This document shows, piece after piece, positions 52,703 through 54,007 of a stretch of 54,007 nucleotides of DNA (its first letter is position 1; each line of letters starts with the position of its first letter). Position numbers and translations under genes: made by a program. The notes below the pieces were generated by a model. The model was not told where the DNA came from and did no database searches. It was given only the letters and a program-made list of their open reading frames with translations. Origin of the DNA: an uncultured Clostridia bacterium (GTDB taxonomy: Bacteria; Bacillota; Clostridia; Oscillospirales; Feifaniaceae); assembly GCA_904420075.1 (NCBI GenBank), contig CAJFTX010000005.1:1-54007 (forward strand), in the 5' to 3' direction.

Positions 52703-52734
52703 CACCGCTTCTTTTTTATCTTCAAAGGGGGCGG
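52703..52734. repeat. Direct repeat, copy 2 (right of AIPR/HTH module)
   Basis: Partner of 50726-50757, same orientation. On the minus strand it codes for PFEDKKEAVKILRK before a stop, suggesting both copies come from the 3' end of one gene type. Confidence 0.45.
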
Positions 52735-52865
52735 AACTCAGGAAACAGGGGAGAGATCGCACCTGTTGTGCGAATCTTTCATGACACAGTCCGTTTGTAT
52801 TGGGTCGGGAGTTTGAAGCTGTGCTCTGAAACGGTGAGCATCTCTTTCCCGTCATCCGCGGACGG

Positions 52866-52901
52866 AAAAACGGCAATCTCTCTAGAGAGATTGCCGTTTT
52901 T
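52866..52901 (+). terminator. Terminator downstream of the HTH gene
   Basis: A perfect 17-base inverted repeat (arm AAAACGGCAATCTCTCT) followed by T. It lies 260 bases after the HTH stop and works on either strand. Confidence 0.75.
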
Positions 52902-53318
52902 CTGTTTTTCCTATCGCTTTTGAAGAGCGCGCGTTTTCAAAATTCGGCTTCTGCGTGTCTTCTGGGGGAGACCTTCAAAAGAGCGGCGCTGCGCCTGCTA
53001 AGAGAGGCGGCACTCCGAGAGAGACTGAGGGGGCGGGAGTTCTCCGGCGCTCTATGTGACGCAAGACGGCGGCGCGGCCGCCGCACTGGGCTGAGGAGAA
53101 AAGCCGGCCCCAAAACTATTTGGCGTGATGCGACATCCGGGAGAAGGACTGCGGGGGCTCTGCGGCCTTGGAACAGTGACGGGAGCGCCTCTGAAGGGGC
53201 GGAATAGATCAAGAAAATTGTCTGCGCCGCGGCGGCGCGAAGAATTGGCGCTGTTCCAGCTTCCGCGGCGGCTGCGGTGCAAAACAGGATACAGTTTCCC
53301 AAAAATCTGTCAAACCGG

Positions 53319-53855
53319 TCAGAACGGCCTGTTTAACTTGAGAAAGGTCAGCGTCACAGTGCCCTCCCGGGCGTCGGTCGGTCCGGAGTAGGTCAGCGAG
53401 AAGGTGGTGGGGTCTGTCGCGGCCAAAATAAAATGGGCGGACCCGCAGGCGGAGGAACCGTTTGCGGTAGTGGCGAAATAGACGCCGGTCTCAAGGTGAG
53501 CTTTCCCGTTATAAAATGGAGTCACCTGCATGTAGCTTGGCGCGCTGAAGATAGCGGAGACGCTGTAGGAGACCAGATAGTAGCCGGCGGCGAGCTGGAC
53601 GTGGGACAGATCGGACTCGGTGATACTGCCGGTGGGATCTGTGACGGCCGGGAACAGGATGAGCTGAGTGCCGTTTGTAAACAGTTCGGAGGAACCATAG
53701 AAGGACGCGAAAATATCATTGGGGACGCTGCCGGTAGGCCCGGTAGGTCCGGTTACACCGGCGGGCCCCTGTGGGCCGGTGGGTCCTGCGGCCCCGGTTA
53801 CACCGGCGGGCCCCTGTGGGCCGGTCGGTCCGGTGGGGGCGACGTCAAAAGGAAA
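53319..53855 (-). CDS. Collagen-like (BclA-type) protein, start lost or frameshifted
   Basis: On the minus strand a frame of about 178 codons encodes Gly-X-Y repeats ([16 protein letters not shown], repeated) for about 45 residues, then a 125-residue C-terminal domain ([37 protein letters not shown]). This is the plan of exosporium or surface collagen-like proteins with a trimerising TNF-like head. In this frame there is no start codon before the stop at 53856. A TTG at 53848 with AAGGTG 8 bases upstream lies one frame off; adding one base in the C5 tract (53835-53839) would join it as MTSPPTGPTGP. Phase variation, a real mutation or a sequencing error are all possible. Confidence 0.7.
   Translation of the reverse strand, partial: FPFDVAPTGPTGPQGPAGVTGAAGPTGPQGPAGVTGPTGPTGSVPNDIFASFYGSSELFTNGTQLILFPAVTDPTGSITESDLSHVQLAAGYYLVSYSVSAIFSAPSYMQVTPFYNGKAHLETGVYFATTANGSSACGSAHFILAATDPTTFSLTYSGPTDAREGTVTLTFLKLNRPF
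53749..53825 (-). repeat. Tandem repeat in collagen-like gene
   Basis: A 32-base sequence occurs at 53749-53780 and again at 53794-53825, period 45 bases, encoding 15 residues (five Gly-X-Y triplets). Such repeats expand and collapse readily. Confidence 0.85.
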
Positions 53856-53871
53856 TCACCTTATTTTATAT

Positions 53872-53900
53872 AGTATACTTCTCTTGCATTTTTCTATTAA
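53872..53900 (-). promoter_or_regulatory. Promoter of the collagen-like gene
   Basis: On the minus strand TTAATA (53900-53895), 17 bases, TATACT (53877-53872), about 24 bases before the TTG at 53848. It overlaps the divergent TetR promoter. Confidence 0.5.
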
Positions 53901-53912
53901 ATGTATTAAAAT
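53884..53912 (+). promoter_or_regulatory. Promoter of the TetR-family gene
   Basis: TTGCAT (53884-53889), 17 bases, TAAAAT (53907-53912), 46 bases before the ATG. Confidence 0.5.
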
Positions 53913-53958
53913 AAAAACGAAAATTATATTTTGTTTTTATTTTGCGCGAGGTGATGTA

Positions 53959-54007
53959 ATGCCACGGGTAGCTTATTCTGAGAAAGATAAGGAGCGTATC
54001 AGAACAG
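53959..54007 (+). CDS. TetR-family regulator (cut by window end)
   Basis: Only 16 codons are in the window: MPRVAYSEKDKERIRT, a typical TetR N-terminus just before the helix-turn-helix. GAGGTG lies 6 bases before the ATG. It is divergent from the collagen-like gene and may regulate the shared region; the identity rests on the N-terminal pattern alone. Confidence 0.6.
   Translation, partial: MPRVAYSEKDKERIRT

Larger units (their letters stand above)
52608..53318 (+). other. Intergenic region with repeat copy and terminator, no intact gene
   Basis: About 710 bases. It contains the second direct-repeat copy (52703-52734) and a terminator (52866-52901). Short protein-like pieces appear on the minus strand (for example KEMLTVSEHSFKLPTQY ending at 52779) but have no proper start and are interrupted. 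52902-53318 is GC-rich with nothing to support. Confidence 0.4.

Noticed and set aside
50374-53318. Integrative element using tRNA-Ala as attachment site
   Set aside because: No integrase or transposase gene and no second copy of the tRNA 3' end were found downstream; only the short diverged repeats are present.
53749-53825. CRISPR-like repeats
   Set aside because: The regular repeats are in frame and encode Gly-X-Y collagen triplets; there are no unique spacers and no cas genes.

Overview
The window is a chromosomal segment of a GC-rich, endospore-forming member of the Clostridia. The evidence is the spore maturation pair spmA/spmB, CarD- and AbrB-type regulators, RNase Y with YmdB, a ferredoxin-dependent 2-oxoacid oxidoreductase, the non-mevalonate genes ispD/ispF and the murI/ddl/argS cluster. 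Coding regions look well above 60% G+C by eye. A few single genes (36161-36562, 43226-43762, 51009-52607) are clearly more AT-rich and look acquired.

Layout. 1-3130: end of an ABC-F ATPase, then a CYTH protein and a small membrane protein. 3245-6577: a secreted hypothetical, structured RNA element A, and a two-gene glycosyl-transfer unit. 6595-9674: nicotinate phosphoribosyltransferase, a Fur-family regulator and a chorismate synthase-like protein whose catalytic motifs are gone. 9709-15259: rny, ymdB, pgeF and a peptide-type binding lipoprotein. 15488-19794: a small hypothetical, structured RNA element B, and a YhaO/YhaN (SbcD/SbcC-like) pair. 19916-24067: a methyltransferase, then a P-loop ATPase, ferredoxin and the three large subunits of a 2-oxoacid:ferredoxin oxidoreductase. 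24210-28688: zinc-ribbon protein, CarD, ispD, ispF, guaB. 29095-32224: M56 peptidase/BlaI pair, AbrB, spmAB. 32237-37605 (minus): a BceAB-like exporter, rsmI, a VOC protein, trmN6 and a ferredoxin. 37762-43010 (minus): a homocysteine methyltransferase-like protein, argS, DUF1934, murI and ddl. 43226-47918: GrpB, TM2 protein, a degenerate NodB protein, ilvE and a DUF3810 metallopeptidase. 48019-50268: a polar amino-acid ABC importer. 50374-50449: tRNA-Ala(CGC). 50450-53318: a lower-GC accessory stretch with an AIPR-family protein divergent from an HTH regulator. 53319-54007: a collagen-like surface/spore protein with a broken start, divergent from a TetR gene cut by the window end.

The main things to follow up are: (i) two paralogous intergenic RNA elements (about 3841-4087 and 16028-16272) with the same promoter-to-hairpin spacing, the same helices and base changes that keep pairing; (ii) an AIPR/HTH putative phage-defence module behind the tRNA-Ala gene, flanked by short diverged direct repeats; (iii) three proteins that keep a catalytic fold but have lost active-site or metal residues (chorismate synthase-like, homocysteine methyltransferase-like, NodB-like). 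No CRISPR array, rRNA, insertion sequence or integrase was seen.
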